Positions 27,907-37,342 of a stretch of 64,000 bases of DNA are shown here, piece after piece. The notes beneath the pieces were generated by a model. The model had not been told where the DNA came from. It made no database searches and saw nothing but the letters and a program-made list of their open reading frames with translations. The translations under genes were made by a program, and so were the position numbers. Source of the stretch: Armatimonadota bacterium (GTDB taxonomy: Bacteria > Armatimonadota > Fimbriimonadia > Fimbriimonadales > Fimbriimonadaceae); assembly GCA_020161505.1 (NCBI GenBank), contig JAIUNY010000001.1:124001-188000 (forward strand). Direction: 5' to 3'. Position 1 is the first letter of the stretch. The number at the start of each line of letters is the position of its first letter.

Positions 27907-27936
27907 CAGATTTATACCATATCTGGCATATATCTG
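27907..27936 (-). promoter_or_regulatory. Putative HigBA operator/promoter
   Basis: The gap between mfd and higB contains CAGAT and ATCTG as an inverted repeat (27907-27911 / 27921-27925) and a second ATATCTG ending at 27935. A TATAAA-like box on the minus strand lies a few bases before the higB ATG. This would let the toxin-antitoxin pair be expressed and autorepressed independently of recN-mfd. Confidence 0.45.
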
Positions 27937-27938
27937 CG

Positions 27939-30900
27939 TCAGCCGCCCATACCGAGCGAGGCGCGTTGCTCTTCGAGCAGATCATGCGTGAACACCAGAG
28001 CCTTCACCATATCCCGAGCGGCATCGACGGGTGAACCGACAAACGGCCAAATGAGCTTGTCCTGGGCAAAGTAAGCGTCCCGCTTCTCCCGCACCAGCAG
28101 ACTCGGGATGCGCGGGTGCAGGGTGAAGTTCTCGTGGAAGGTCACCGCGAGTCGGCCGCCCTTGCCATCAACGCTCACGATATGTACATCACGAGCCTGC
28201 ATGCGCACCCCCATAACATCAACCGCATTGCGCACCTCGTCCGGCATCAGTCCATAGCGGTCCTCGAGATCCGCCGCGACTTCGCGCAAGGCTCCCAGAT
28301 CACGAGCGGCCATCAGCTGCTTGTAAAAATAGAGCCGCTGGCCTTGGTCTTCGATGTATGACTCGGGAATCAACGCCTTCACCGGAAGATCGAAGGTCGG
28401 CAGGGGCTCAAGTCCGACAAGCGGATCGTCGTAGCCCGTCGGGCGTTTGCCATCGGCGAAGGTCTTGAGGAACTGCACCTCGCTCTCAATGAGCTGAGAG
28501 TACAGCTCGTACCCGACACTCGTCATCTGACCGCTTTGCTTGGCCCCGAGCAGGTCGCCTGCGCCTCGGATCTGCAGATCCCGGAAGGCGAGCGAGTATC
28601 CCGAACCCAGCTGATTGAACTCGGCGAGTGCCTTCAGACGCTCCGTCGCATGCTCATTGAGAGTCTTGTCGGGCGTGTAGAGGAGGTACGAATAGGCTTG
28701 CCGATCGCTTCGCCCCACCCGGCCGCGCAACTGGTAAAGCTGGGCGAGACCGAACTTATCCGCGTTCTCCACGATCATGGTGTTCGCGTTGGGGATATCG
28801 AGACCACTTTCGACAATCGTTGTGCTCACCAGGATATCGATTTCGCCCTTGATGAACCCGACCATAACGGGTTCAAGCTCTCGCTCGCCCATCTGACCGT
28901 GCCCGATTGCAATCTTGGCTTGAGGGAGAGCTTTGCGGAGCTTCTCCGCAGTGTGATAGATCCCCTGAATCCGGTTCGAGACAAAGTACACCTGGCCTCC
29001 CCGCGCAAGTTCGCGGAGACACGCCTCGCGAATCACTTCCATCGACATCGGGCGCACGAAGGTGCGGATCGGGAGTCGGCCCGGCGGGGGATCGTTGATC
29101 AGAGACATCTCGCGGATGCTCATCAGCGCCATGCTCAGGGTTCGTGGGATCGGTGTAGCCGACATGCTGAGCACGTCCACGTTCACCCGGAGCTCCTTCA
29201 ACGCCTCCTTGTGCTTGACGCCGAACTTCTGTTCTTCATCTATCACCAGTAGGCCAAGATCGTTGAACTTCAGCTCATCGCTGAGCAAAGCATGGGTGCC
29301 AATGACGACCTTGGCGCGCCCATCGGCGAGTCGATCGAGATTGTTCTTGCGCTCTTTTCCGGTGACAAATCGGTTGAGGAGAACGACTTCAATATCAAAC
29401 GGAGAGAGCCTTTCTTCGAAGTTCCGGAAGTGTTGCTCGCTCAAGATGGTCGTCGGGCAGAGCACTGCAACCTGTTTTCCGGCATCCGCGACCTTGAAGG
29501 CGGCGCGCACCGCGACTTCGGTTTTGCCGAATCCGACGTCTCCGCACACAAGCCGATCCATCGGGTAGCTCATGCGGAGATCCATCTTCACATCCTCGAT
29601 GGCCTGGAGCTGACTGGGGGTTTCCGCCCAGGGGAAGGTGCCCTCCATCTCTTGCTGGTAGTCGGTATCTGGCCCGAACGCGGGTCGTTCGACGCGTTTG
29701 CGCTTGGCGTAGAGCTGGATCAGATCGCGGGCGAATTCGCGAGCCTCCTCGCGGGCTTTGGTGACAGCTTTCTTCCACTCGGTGCCGGTGAGCCGGTTGA
29801 TTTTGGGGCTCTCGTCGCCAGGAGTGACGTACTTCTGAATCCGGTCGAGCTGATCCGCCGGCACAAAGAGGCGATCGGGAGCCTTGTATTCAATGTGCAG
29901 ATACTCCTTCTCGATTCCATCGGTCGTGCGATTGACAAGACCCTTGTAGATGCCGATGCCGAAGTTGATGTGCACGACAAAGTCGCCCGGCTTCAGGTCG
30001 AGAACCGTCGCGATGGGAACTCCTTCGCTGAATTTGCGTTGCGGAAGCTTGAGCCGCCCGACGCCGAAAAGCTCCTGATCCGTGACCACCGCGAGTTTGA
30101 GCGCGGGGCAGATGAATCCTCCCGCCGGGTTGCCTTCGAGCACGAACAGTCCGGGCGGAAGCGGCTCCTCGCTTTCCTCCAGAGGGTGCCCCTGATCGGT
30201 GGGAGTCGGGAAGATTTCGACCTGTGAGAGCACGGTCTTGGTGCGCATCGGTTGGTCGCTGGCGAAGGCGACGCAGAGGTCTTCCTTGAGCCAGTTCGCG
30301 AGACTTTGGGTGAGGAGCTGGGGCTGCCCGCGATACATCTCCAAGTTGTTCGCACCCAGCTCGAACACCTGATCGCTCGGGAGCCAATCGGGGGTCGCGT
30401 TCATGCTGGTGAAGCTAAGGAGATGCGGCGCGTCGGCGAAGTGCTGGGGTGTCCAAACGAAATCGTAGGGGGTGGACTGCAAGATTTCCCCGCGCTGGTG
30501 CCGGTGAGCGAGGGAATCGGCCAGCTCTTCTTCCAACCGATTGACGTTCGCTTCGAGCTCGAGCGGCTCCTCGAGCACGAGAAGTCCGTCTTCGCCGAGA
30601 TAGTCCAGCGCACTTGGGCCGTCCGGCTGGATGAGGGGGCGGTAGAGGTCGAGTCGGTCGAAGTAGACGCGCTGTTCGAGGGCGACAACATCGAGGGTGA
30701 TGCTCTCCTCCAGCCGATTTCCTGCCTCGGTTTCGAGCCGTGAGGCTTCGAGGGCAATCGTTCGCTCCAGCATGTCGCGAACATCGACTTCCGGAGAAGG
30801 GAGCAGGGTTTCGCGGCTCAGGGTGAGTTCGAGCTCACTCACCGCGCGGATGGAGCGTTGAGACATCGGGTCGAACACGCGGAGCGATTCCACGGTGTCG

Positions 30901-31493
30901 CCGAAGAACTCGATCCGAATCGGGCGCTCGGCTCCCATCGGGAAAACATCGAGAATCCCGCCGCGCCGACTGAACTGCCCGGGAACACGAACGGGTTCGG
31001 CGGGTTCGTAGCCAAGACGCACCAGCTTGTCGCTGGCTTCCATGACATCAAGAGTTTCGTCTTGCTCAATCCGGATGAAGTGCTCCAGCAGATCCATCGC
31101 CGGGAGGGTGCGCTCCAGAGCCGCCTGAGGGGTCGCGATGACAATACAGGGATCGCCACTGGCGAGCACGCGCAGTGATCCGAGTCGGTCGCTGAGGGCG
31201 ACGGTTTCCGGGGCGGCATCTTCGAAAATCGCGCTGAGGCCGCTCGGAAGAATTCGGATCTTGTCCTTGGGAACACCATAGATTCCGAGCTTCGCTTGCC
31301 AGGCAAGGGCTCGGTCGTAGCCGTTGGCCACCAGCAGAATCTGGCGAGGTTCGCGCAGAAAAGCGGTCGCGAGAAAGCACGGACGGGCCTCCGGGGCAAT
31401 CGACGCGCATGTCGTCGATCCTCGGAGGCCTGCGAATACCTCACGGAGTTCTGGGTGCTCGGCCAGTCTCCGCGCTAGGGTGTCGAGGCGCAT
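27939..31493 (-). CDS. mfd: Transcription-repair coupling factor Mfd
   Basis: A 1184-aa DNA translocase that removes stalled RNA polymerase and recruits UvrA. In order: a UvrB-like N-terminal module (ALSDRLGSLRVLASG, RRGGILDVFP), the RNA-polymerase-interacting CarD-like domain (GDFVVHINFGIGIYKGL), RecG-like helicase motifs (VCGDVGFGKTEVAVRAAF, IDEEQKFGVKHKE with DEEQ, SATPIPRTL, VSTTIVESGLDIPNANT, LYQLRGRVGRS) and the C-terminal TRCF domain. It lies 12 bases downstream of recN, making a repair operon. Confidence 0.97.
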   Translation of the reverse strand: MRLDTLARRLAEHPELREVFAGLRGSTTCASIAPEARPCFLATAFLREPRQILLVANGYDRALAWQAKLGIYGVPKDKIRILPSGLSAIFEDAAPETVALSDRLGSLRVLASGDPCIVIATPQAALERTLPAMDLLEHFIRIEQDETLDVMEASDKLVRLGYEPAEPVRVPGQFSRRGGILDVFPMGAERPIRIEFFGDTVESLRVFDPMSQRSIRAVSELELTLSRETLLPSPEVDVRDMLERTIALEASRLETEAGNRLEESITLDVVALEQRVYFDRLDLYRPLIQPDGPSALDYLGEDGLLVLEEPLELEANVNRLEEELADSLAHRHQRGEILQSTPYDFVWTPQHFADAPHLLSFTSMNATPDWLPSDQVFELGANNLEMYRGQPQLLTQSLANWLKEDLCVAFASDQPMRTKTVLSQVEIFPTPTDQGHPLEESEEPLPPGLFVLEGNPAGGFICPALKLAVVTDQELFGVGRLKLPQRKFSEGVPIATVLDLKPGDFVVHINFGIGIYKGLVNRTTDGIEKEYLHIEYKAPDRLFVPADQLDRIQKYVTPGDESPKINRLTGTEWKKAVTKAREEAREFARDLIQLYAKRKRVERPAFGPDTDYQQEMEGTFPWAETPSQLQAIEDVKMDLRMSYPMDRLVCGDVGFGKTEVAVRAAFKVADAGKQVAVLCPTTILSEQHFRNFEERLSPFDIEVVLLNRFVTGKERKNNLDRLADGRAKVVIGTHALLSDELKFNDLGLLVIDEEQKFGVKHKEALKELRVNVDVLSMSATPIPRTLSMALMSIREMSLINDPPPGRLPIRTFVRPMSMEVIREACLRELARGGQVYFVSNRIQGIYHTAEKLRKALPQAKIAIGHGQMGERELEPVMVGFIKGEIDILVSTTIVESGLDIPNANTMIVENADKFGLAQLYQLRGRVGRSDRQAYSYLLYTPDKTLNEHATERLKALAEFNQLGSGYSLAFRDLQIRGAGDLLGAKQSGQMTSVGYELYSQLIESEVQFLKTFADGKRPTGYDDPLVGLEPLPTFDLPVKALIPESYIEDQGQRLYFYKQLMAARDLGALREVAADLEDRYGLMPDEVRNAVDVMGVRMQARDVHIVSVDGKGGRLAVTFHENFTLHPRIPSLLVREKRDAYFAQDKLIWPFVGSPVDAARDMVKALVFTHDLLEEQRASLGMGG

Positions 31494-31505
31494 GCCAGTG
31501 CTATC

Positions 31506-33212
31506 TTACCGGGCTACTCGGAGCATAGGGGTCACTTGTCTACCAGCAATTCGATCTCCGAGAAGCTCGGTCGCGTTGGCGAGGGCCGACTCACCGACTT
31601 CATCGCCGGCGAGCATCCGGGCGATTTCTTCGATACGGTCTGATGCCTGGAGTTCATGAATGCTGGTGCGCACCCGACCCTTCTGTTCGGACTTCTCGAT
31701 CAGAAAGTGGGTTTGCGCCCGACCGGCGATCTGCGGCAAGTGGCTGATGACGAGAACCTGGGTGTGATCGGCAAGCTGTTCGAGCTTGCGCGCGACCGCC
31801 GCAGCGGCACGTCCGCTCAGCCCGGTATCGACCTCATCGAAGACTAAGCTCGGAACCCCCGCCCGACCTGCCGACGCAACTTTGATCGCCAGCATCACTC
31901 GACTCAGCTCGCCTCCACTCGCGACCTTGTTCAATGCCCGGGCTGGTTCGCCAGGATTGGCGGAGAAGTCGAAGGTGACCGCGTCACCGCCGCACTCCGA
32001 AACTTCGACGGGATGGATCGAGACCCGAAAGACTGCCTTATCCATGGCGAGATCGCGGATGTGCCCCTCCACTTCAGCCTGGAAGATCAGAGCGGAAGCT
32101 TTGCGGAGTTTGGTGAGCTCTGCTGCACGACGCTGCAGCACTTTGGATTCAGCGTCAATCCGCGCCACCAGTGTGTCTTCGTCCAAGCTCTGATCGGTCA
32201 GGGCGGCAAGCTCGGCTTCCGCCCGCGTGAGGTACTCGAGAATCATCTCTTCGGTATCGCCGTACTTTCGCTTCAAACGGCTAAGGGCGTCGATTCTTGA
32301 GGCGGTTGACTCCAGGGCTTCCGGATCCGGCTCAAGCTGACCCGCGTAGAGGCGAAGGCCACGGATCGCCTCTTCCAGAGCGATATGGGCGGCGATGATC
32401 GGCTCGGTGGCCTCATTCAGGCCCTCGTCCAGGGCACGGAGTCCCGAGAGCTCTCGGGCAACGAGCCCAAGTTGCTCACTGACGGAGCCCTCATCGTCGG
32501 CGAGCCATCCCAGGCTGACCTGAACCCCCTGTCCCAGCCGCTCCGCATTCTGAAGTCGGCTGAGCAGGTTCTCGAGCTCGTGAGATTCGCCGGGTTGCGG
32601 TCCAACCCCGTTGATCTCCTCGATTTGAAACTGAAGCATGTCCACCCTCTGGGCTCGCTCACGCTGTCCCCGGCGGATTGACGAGAGCTGGCGAGTCAAA
32701 TCCTGAACCACCGCATATTGCTCCGCGACGGCTTGCCGAAGAAGCGTCGCATTCTCCCCGATCCAGGCATCGAAGAATTCGATCTGTCTCTCAGGGTTCA
32801 GAAGGCTCTGGTGGTCGTGCTGACCGTGCAGGTCGATCAGGTGCGCCCCAATCGCCCGAAGCGTGCCCACGTTCACAGGTTTCCCGTTGACTCGGACAAC
32901 CGAACGTCCTTCGACGCTGACTTCTCGGTGCACCACCAGCTCGTGATCCTCGATCTCAATTCCGAGCTCCTCACATTTTGACTGAGCCGCAGAATTCTCT
33001 CGCACATCAACGACAAGGGTGACGGTGCCTTTCGCGGCTCCTTCGCGAACAAGCTCGGATTCCGCTCTCCCTCCGAGAGCCAAGGTGATGGCGTCGATGA
33101 GCAGTGACTTCCCGGCACCGGTTTCCCCGGTGAGGGCGGTGAATCCTTCTCCAAGAGTCAGGTCGGCTCGGTCTATGATCGCAATATTCTCAACGGTAAG
33201 CGCACGGATCAT
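31506..33212 (-). CDS. recN: DNA repair protein RecN
   Basis: A 568-aa SMC-like ATPase for double-strand-break repair. Walker A is GETGAGKSLLIDAI near residue 30; a coiled coil follows; the ABC signature is ASGGELSRVMLAIKV and Walker B is LVFDEVDTGLSG, then LVISHLPQIAGRAQTHFLI. It begins MIRALTVENIAIIDRADL, typical for RecN. A TATACT box (minus strand, 33225-33230) lies 12 bases before ATG with no Shine-Dalgarno, so the leader is very short. Confidence 0.96.
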   Translation of the reverse strand: MIRALTVENIAIIDRADLTLGEGFTALTGETGAGKSLLIDAITLALGGRAESELVREGAAKGTVTLVVDVRENSAAQSKCEELGIEIEDHELVVHREVSVEGRSVVRVNGKPVNVGTLRAIGAHLIDLHGQHDHQSLLNPERQIEFFDAWIGENATLLRQAVAEQYAVVQDLTRQLSSIRRGQRERAQRVDMLQFQIEEINGVGPQPGESHELENLLSRLQNAERLGQGVQVSLGWLADDEGSVSEQLGLVARELSGLRALDEGLNEATEPIIAAHIALEEAIRGLRLYAGQLEPDPEALESTASRIDALSRLKRKYGDTEEMILEYLTRAEAELAALTDQSLDEDTLVARIDAESKVLQRRAAELTKLRKASALIFQAEVEGHIRDLAMDKAVFRVSIHPVEVSECGGDAVTFDFSANPGEPARALNKVASGGELSRVMLAIKVASAGRAGVPSLVFDEVDTGLSGRAAAAVARKLEQLADHTQVLVISHLPQIAGRAQTHFLIEKSEQKGRVRTSIHELQASDRIEEIARMLAGDEVGESALANATELLGDRIAGRQVTPMLRVAR

Positions 33213-33224
33213 GGCAACGATAAA

Positions 33225-33230
33225 AGTATA
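33225..33230 (-). promoter_or_regulatory. Putative -10 box of recN-mfd
   Basis: TATACT on the minus strand ends 12 bases before the recN ATG, giving a predicted leader of about five bases. The 104-base spacer 33213-33316 is AT-rich compared with its surroundings, as expected for two divergent promoters. Confidence 0.4.
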
Positions 33231-33316
33231 GACGAAAATCTACTAAAAAGACACAAGGGTGTAGAAAAAATATTCATAGCCCGGTTCCTCGCGAATCTGC
33301 GGGGTATCAATGAGGC

Positions 33317-34225
33317 ATGGCGTCTGCGCGCGAAACAGCCGTGAGCCAGGCGGCGACTCTGGCGGCCACGAGTACCGTGATTGTTGTCGTGGTCAAGCTC
33401 TTCGCGGCCTGGCAGAGCCGAAGTGTCAGCGTTCTGGCGGAGGCGCTCCAATCGCTGGTCGACATTGTTCTGAGCGGGCTCACTCTGGTGACTGTGCGTT
33501 ACGCCGCTCGCCCGGCGGATGACGATCACCCGTGGGGGCATGGCAAGGCAGAGCTGCTTTCCGGCGCGATGCAGATGCTGGTGGTGATCGCCACGGCAGG
33601 CGTTATTGCCTGGCAAGCCTCGCTCCGACTCGCTCAGCCGAGCGAAATCGAGGTTTCGAGCGGTTTGGTCGCGATGATTGTTGCCGTCGCGATGAATTTG
33701 GCGGTCATCGCCCGCCTTCGTAAAGTCGATCGCGAGCATGCCTCACCGGCGCTTCGGGGCGAAATTGAGCATCTGAGGAGCGATATCTTTGCCTCATGCG
33801 GCGTGTTTGTTGGGCTGGTTGCCGTGGCTCTCACGGGGTGGAATGCTCTTGACCCTCTAGTCGCCATCATCTTTACTCTGCTGGGCGCGGTGTTCGCGAT
33901 CCGTCAGCTTCTTAAGCTCGGTCACGAGCTCCTGGATGGATCTCTCCCGAGCGAAGAGGTCGACCTTGTCAAACAAGCCTTGATCGAACATCCTGAAGTG
34001 CGAGACTTCCACAAACTCCGCACCCGTCGAGTCGGGAATTTGCGGATCGTGAGTCTGCACGTGCTACTGGATGACGATCTCAGCTTTGTTCAGGCGCATG
34101 ACTTGGCCGAGGAAGTGGAGTCACATTTGAGTCAAGTTTTGGGTGGAGCGCTTGTGACCGCACATTATGAGCCCTACCAGGCAGAGATGCAGCACCAAGC
34201 AACGGCCCACGCCTCAGAACGGTGA
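33317..34225 (+). CDS. Cation diffusion facilitator family transporter
   Basis: A 302-aa inner-membrane metal/proton antiporter with about six helices and a cytosolic C-terminal domain (LPSEEVDLVKQALIEHPEV, then VSLHVLLDDDLSF). The CDF motif region is present (SLVDIVLSG and DDDHPWGHGKAELL). In helix 2 the usual DxxHSxxD becomes EALQSLVD, so one metal ligand is Gln; helix 5 keeps HLRSD. The metal cannot be named, and the changed ligand may alter specificity. Confidence 0.9.
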   Translation: MASARETAVSQAATLAATSTVIVVVVKLFAAWQSRSVSVLAEALQSLVDIVLSGLTLVTVRYAARPADDDHPWGHGKAELLSGAMQMLVVIATAGVIAWQASLRLAQPSEIEVSSGLVAMIVAVAMNLAVIARLRKVDREHASPALRGEIEHLRSDIFASCGVFVGLVAVALTGWNALDPLVAIIFTLLGAVFAIRQLLKLGHELLDGSLPSEEVDLVKQALIEHPEVRDFHKLRTRRVGNLRIVSLHVLLDDDLSFVQAHDLAEEVESHLSQVLGGALVTAHYEPYQAEMQHQATAHASER

Positions 34226-34275
34226 TTTTTCAGCAATCCCCACATGGCATTGCGAAAAGTCGGTAAAAGGGGAGC

Positions 34276-36090
34276 ATGACGACAACCGCGCAAGACATCG
34301 CGCAAGGGATCACGTGGGATCTCTCCGCCCTCTTTTCCTCGATGGAGGACGAGAAGATCGCCGGGACGTGGGCTTCATGCAATGCACGCGCCGAGGCCTT
34401 TGCCGCGAAGTACCGGGGCAAGGTCGCCGATCTGAGTGTGGGTGATCTCGTTGTCGCGCTGCGAGAGCTGGAAGATCTCTCGAATGAGGCAGCCAAGCCG
34501 CCTACCTATGCAAACCTGCTCTTTGCCGCCGATACCAGCAATCCGTCTCACGGGGCGTTTCTTGCCGAGCAGTCGGAAAAAGCGAGCGAAGTCCGGGTCA
34601 AGGTGATGTTCTTTGACTTGGAACTTCAGAAGATCGAGCAGTCGAAGCTGGACACGATGCTGGAGGATCCGGCACTGACGGTCTATCGCCACCACTTCGC
34701 GGTGGTGCGGGCTTACACTCCCTACATGCTCAGCGAGACCGAAGAGGTGCTCCTGGAAGAAACCAGCAACACCGGCGTTCGCGCGTGGGTGCGCTTGCAT
34801 GATGAGGTCACGGCCAATCACGATTTTCGCTACATCGATCCACTGACCGACGAAACTCTGGAACTGAGCCAAGAAGAGGTGCTTGATCGGCTGCGCGATC
34901 CGGACCGCCGGGTGCGTCAGGCGGCGGGCGATGCTCTGAGCAACGGCCTCGCGCAGATTGAGCGGGTTGTCACCTTTGCCTATAACACGATTCTCGCCGA
35001 CAAGAAGCTGGAAGATCGCCTGCGCAAGATGGAATATCCGGAGCGCAGTCGGCACCTGGCGAACGAGCTCGACAAAGAAACGGTGGATCTCGTCATGCAG
35101 CTGTGTAAGGAGCGGAGCGATCTGGTGGCGCGCTACTACCGGGTCAAGAAGAAGATTCTCGGCCTGGAAGAGCTGACTCATGTCGATCGCTACGCGCCGC
35201 TTTTCGAAGCCGAAGAGAAGATCGGTTGGGGTGAGGCCAAGGAGATGGTGCTCACCAGCTTCGGTGCCTTCCATCCCAAGATGCGGGAGGTCGCGGAGGA
35301 GTTCTACACCAAGAACTGGATTGATGCCGAAGCTCGCAAAGGGAAGACGGGCGGTGCCTTCTGCAACTACAACACTCCCGATACTCACCCGGTCATGCTG
35401 ATGACCTATCTGGGGAATCTCAAGGATGTCGGAACGCTCGCTCACGAACTCGGACATTGCGTGCACGGGTCATTGAGCCGGAAGCAGAGTTTGTTCAACT
35501 TCCACGGCACCTTGCCTCTGGCCGAGCTGGCCTCGATTTTTGGCGAGATTCTTGTGTTCGAGCGCGTGGTCGGCAATGCAAGCCTTAAGGACAAGATTGC
35601 CCTCTATGCCGACAAGATCGAAGGGATTTTCGCGAGCGTTCATCGCCAAAGCGCGATGTTCCGCTTCGAGCAAAAGTGCCATACCCACCGCCGAGAGCAG
35701 GGTGAATTGAGCAGTCAAGAATTTGGCGACTACTGGCAGGCTGAGCTTCAATCGATGTTCGAGGATGCGGTGAAACTCGGCGAACAGCACCGCCGCTGGT
35801 GGATGTATGTGGGGCACTTCTTCTTCGCGCCGTTCTACGTGTATGCCTATTCATTCGGCGAGTTGCTGACGATGGCGCTCTTTGAGAAAGCCAAGCAAGA
35901 GGGCCCGGACTTCGCGGATCGTTATGTGCATGTTCTGGAGCTCGGTGGCTCCAAGAACCCGGATGAGCTGATGGCGATTCTCGGCGTGGATCTGCACTCG
36001 CGCGCGTTCTGGGAAGGTGGATTCGCCGTCATCGAGGGTTTGGTCGGCGAGTTCGAGCGTCTTTGGGACGAGTACGCAGCGTCGAATTGA
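34276..36090 (+). CDS. pepF: Oligoendopeptidase F (peptidase M3)
   Basis: A 604-aa cytosolic zinc metallopeptidase that degrades short peptides. The zinc site is AHELGHCVHG near residue 395, with the downstream Glu of LASIFGEILVFE. Other family segments are KTGGAFCNYNTPDTHPVMLM and FFFAPFYVYAYSFGELLTMA. Length is normal. A GGGGAG Shine-Dalgarno lies just upstream of ATG 34276. It is probably monocistronic. Confidence 0.95.
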   Translation: MTTTAQDIAQGITWDLSALFSSMEDEKIAGTWASCNARAEAFAAKYRGKVADLSVGDLVVALRELEDLSNEAAKPPTYANLLFAADTSNPSHGAFLAEQSEKASEVRVKVMFFDLELQKIEQSKLDTMLEDPALTVYRHHFAVVRAYTPYMLSETEEVLLEETSNTGVRAWVRLHDEVTANHDFRYIDPLTDETLELSQEEVLDRLRDPDRRVRQAAGDALSNGLAQIERVVTFAYNTILADKKLEDRLRKMEYPERSRHLANELDKETVDLVMQLCKERSDLVARYYRVKKKILGLEELTHVDRYAPLFEAEEKIGWGEAKEMVLTSFGAFHPKMREVAEEFYTKNWIDAEARKGKTGGAFCNYNTPDTHPVMLMTYLGNLKDVGTLAHELGHCVHGSLSRKQSLFNFHGTLPLAELASIFGEILVFERVVGNASLKDKIALYADKIEGIFASVHRQSAMFRFEQKCHTHRREQGELSSQEFGDYWQAELQSMFEDAVKLGEQHRRWWMYVGHFFFAPFYVYAYSFGELLTMALFEKAKQEGPDFADRYVHVLELGGSKNPDELMAILGVDLHSRAFWEGGFAVIEGLVGEFERLWDEYAASN

Positions 36091-36195
36091 GCCGGCGCCC
36101 CGCCCAATGCCTCACCCCCGAGCCCCGAGAGAGTCGGGGGTGAAGCAGAACCGGGCAACGGGTCTCTCCCGCCCGGGCCGCCGCCTCAATTCGAC
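36081..36195. repeat. Nested inverted repeats at the pepF 3' end
   Basis: An 11-bp perfect inverted repeat (36081-36091 with 36185-36195) encloses a second perfect 10-bp stem TCACCCCCGA/TCGGGGGTGA (36112-36121 with 36134-36143). The left outer arm includes the pepF stop codon. No T-run follows. It could be a terminator-like 3' structure or part of a small repeated element next to the paired-repeat element at 36236-36355. Confidence 0.55.
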
Positions 36196-36235
36196 CCGGG
36201 GGCTCACTTTCCTCGGAGATCACGCCCTTGTGTTA

Positions 36236-36355
36236 GTGCCCCGATCCGTTTAGGGTCGGGAGTAGCCAGTTCTCAAATGAGTCCCCATATGGGAGATTCT
36301 CGGATCGGCACCGGTTGGAAGCAGGTGGTTCCCGACCCTGAAGGGATCGGGGCAC
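36236..36355. repeat. Paired inverted-repeat element, copy 1
   Basis: A 120-base element bounded by 25-base inverted arms (36236-36260 and 36331-36355, 23 of 25 matching). Each arm contains an imperfect small palindrome around ACCCTGAAGGG. Copy 2 at 42524-42654 has nearly the same arms and an unrelated or weakly related centre. No coding potential is evident. The layout fits a BIME/REP-like or MITE-like dispersed repeat. It fills the gap between pepF and the APH-fold kinase gene. Confidence 0.7.
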
Positions 36356-36388
36356 CCGAGGCCGCCTGCGGGCGGACAGCCAGGGCAC

Positions 36389-37342
36389 CTACCGCCGAGG
36401 CAGCCACGGCTGGAACATCTCGGGGGCGTCAACACAGAACTGCCAGAGGCGGATGAATCGCGTAAACGGCCCGGGGGCATATCCCGTGCTGGACGCTGGG
36501 CGCGATGCGCGGCGTAGCCCATGGCTGAGTTGCGCCCACAGCAGCCGCCCCGCAAACCCCTCATCAACCTCGCGCTCCCGCAAGTAGCCCTCTAGCATGG
36601 CGGGAATCCCGGCAAGGGGAAATACTCCAAACTCTTCGGCGGGATCCCCGTAGCCCGCATCGCCCCAGTCGATCAGCCAGGGATCGCCCGCTCGATCGAC
36701 GAGCACGTTGAGCTCGTGCACATCCCAATGGCAAAAGACCTCGGGCAGAGTGACTTCGAACGCCGGGCGAAGGTGATCAATCCACCGCCCGAGCCAGACG
36801 GCTTCCTCGGCAGCCAGATAGCCGCCTCGCTGGAGGTCGGCCAGGTGTCGAGCCGGATCATCGGGCTCGGGGAAGTCGAGAATCCCCTCCGGATCGGGCA
36901 CGCGCGGAACCACAGAATGAAGCCGCCCAAGATCTTCCCCCAGCTTCTGGCAAGCGGTCATCCTCTCCGCTTCGCCAGGCAGAGCTTCGAGAATCACGTC
37001 GCCATGAACCCGCGCGTAGGCTCCAAAGGGCACCGGCACGAGATCACGGTCGTTGTCGAAGGCAAGGAGATCCGGGGTTCGGATGCCGGAGGCCATCGCC
37101 AGAGGCACCGCCATCGACTCGGTCATTGTGTCGCGGATGGCGTCGGGTTCGTTGCGGGGGATCCGGAGGATCGCGTCTTCGCACGCGTAAACCCGGTTGA
37201 CGATTCCGCGAATCGGCAGAGCTTCCCAAGGGCCAAGCGGGAGGCCGTGCTTTCGGGCGATGGCCTCCAATTCGTTGGGCGTAAGATCGGGATACGGCGC
37301 ATCGGCGACATCCCCCGAGGAGAGATCAGAGTTTATTGACAT
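36389..37342 (-). CDS. APH/choline-kinase-fold phosphotransferase, possible amino-sugar kinase
   Basis: 317 aa with the aminoglycoside-phosphotransferase fold. The catalytic loop is CHWDVHELNVLVD and the metal-binding loop is WLIDWGDAGYGDPAEEFG. The N-terminal lobe has VNRVYACEDAILRIPRN. I chose ATG 37342 (MSINSDL), which overlaps the hexosaminidase stop by 17 bases. The family includes antibiotic, choline, homoserine and N-acetylhexosamine/glucosamine kinases. Operon placement directly after a GH20 enzyme suggests a sugar substrate; this is inference. Confidence 0.8.
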   Translation of the reverse strand: MSINSDLSSGDVADAPYPDLTPNELEAIARKHGLPLGPWEALPIRGIVNRVYACEDAILRIPRNEPDAIRDTMTESMAVPLAMASGIRTPDLLAFDNDRDLVPVPFGAYARVHGDVILEALPGEAERMTACQKLGEDLGRLHSVVPRVPDPEGILDFPEPDDPARHLADLQRGGYLAAEEAVWLGRWIDHLRPAFEVTLPEVFCHWDVHELNVLVDRAGDPWLIDWGDAGYGDPAEEFGVFPLAGIPAMLEGYLREREVDEGFAGRLLWAQLSHGLRRASRPASSTGYAPGPFTRFIRLWQFCVDAPEMFQPWLPRR

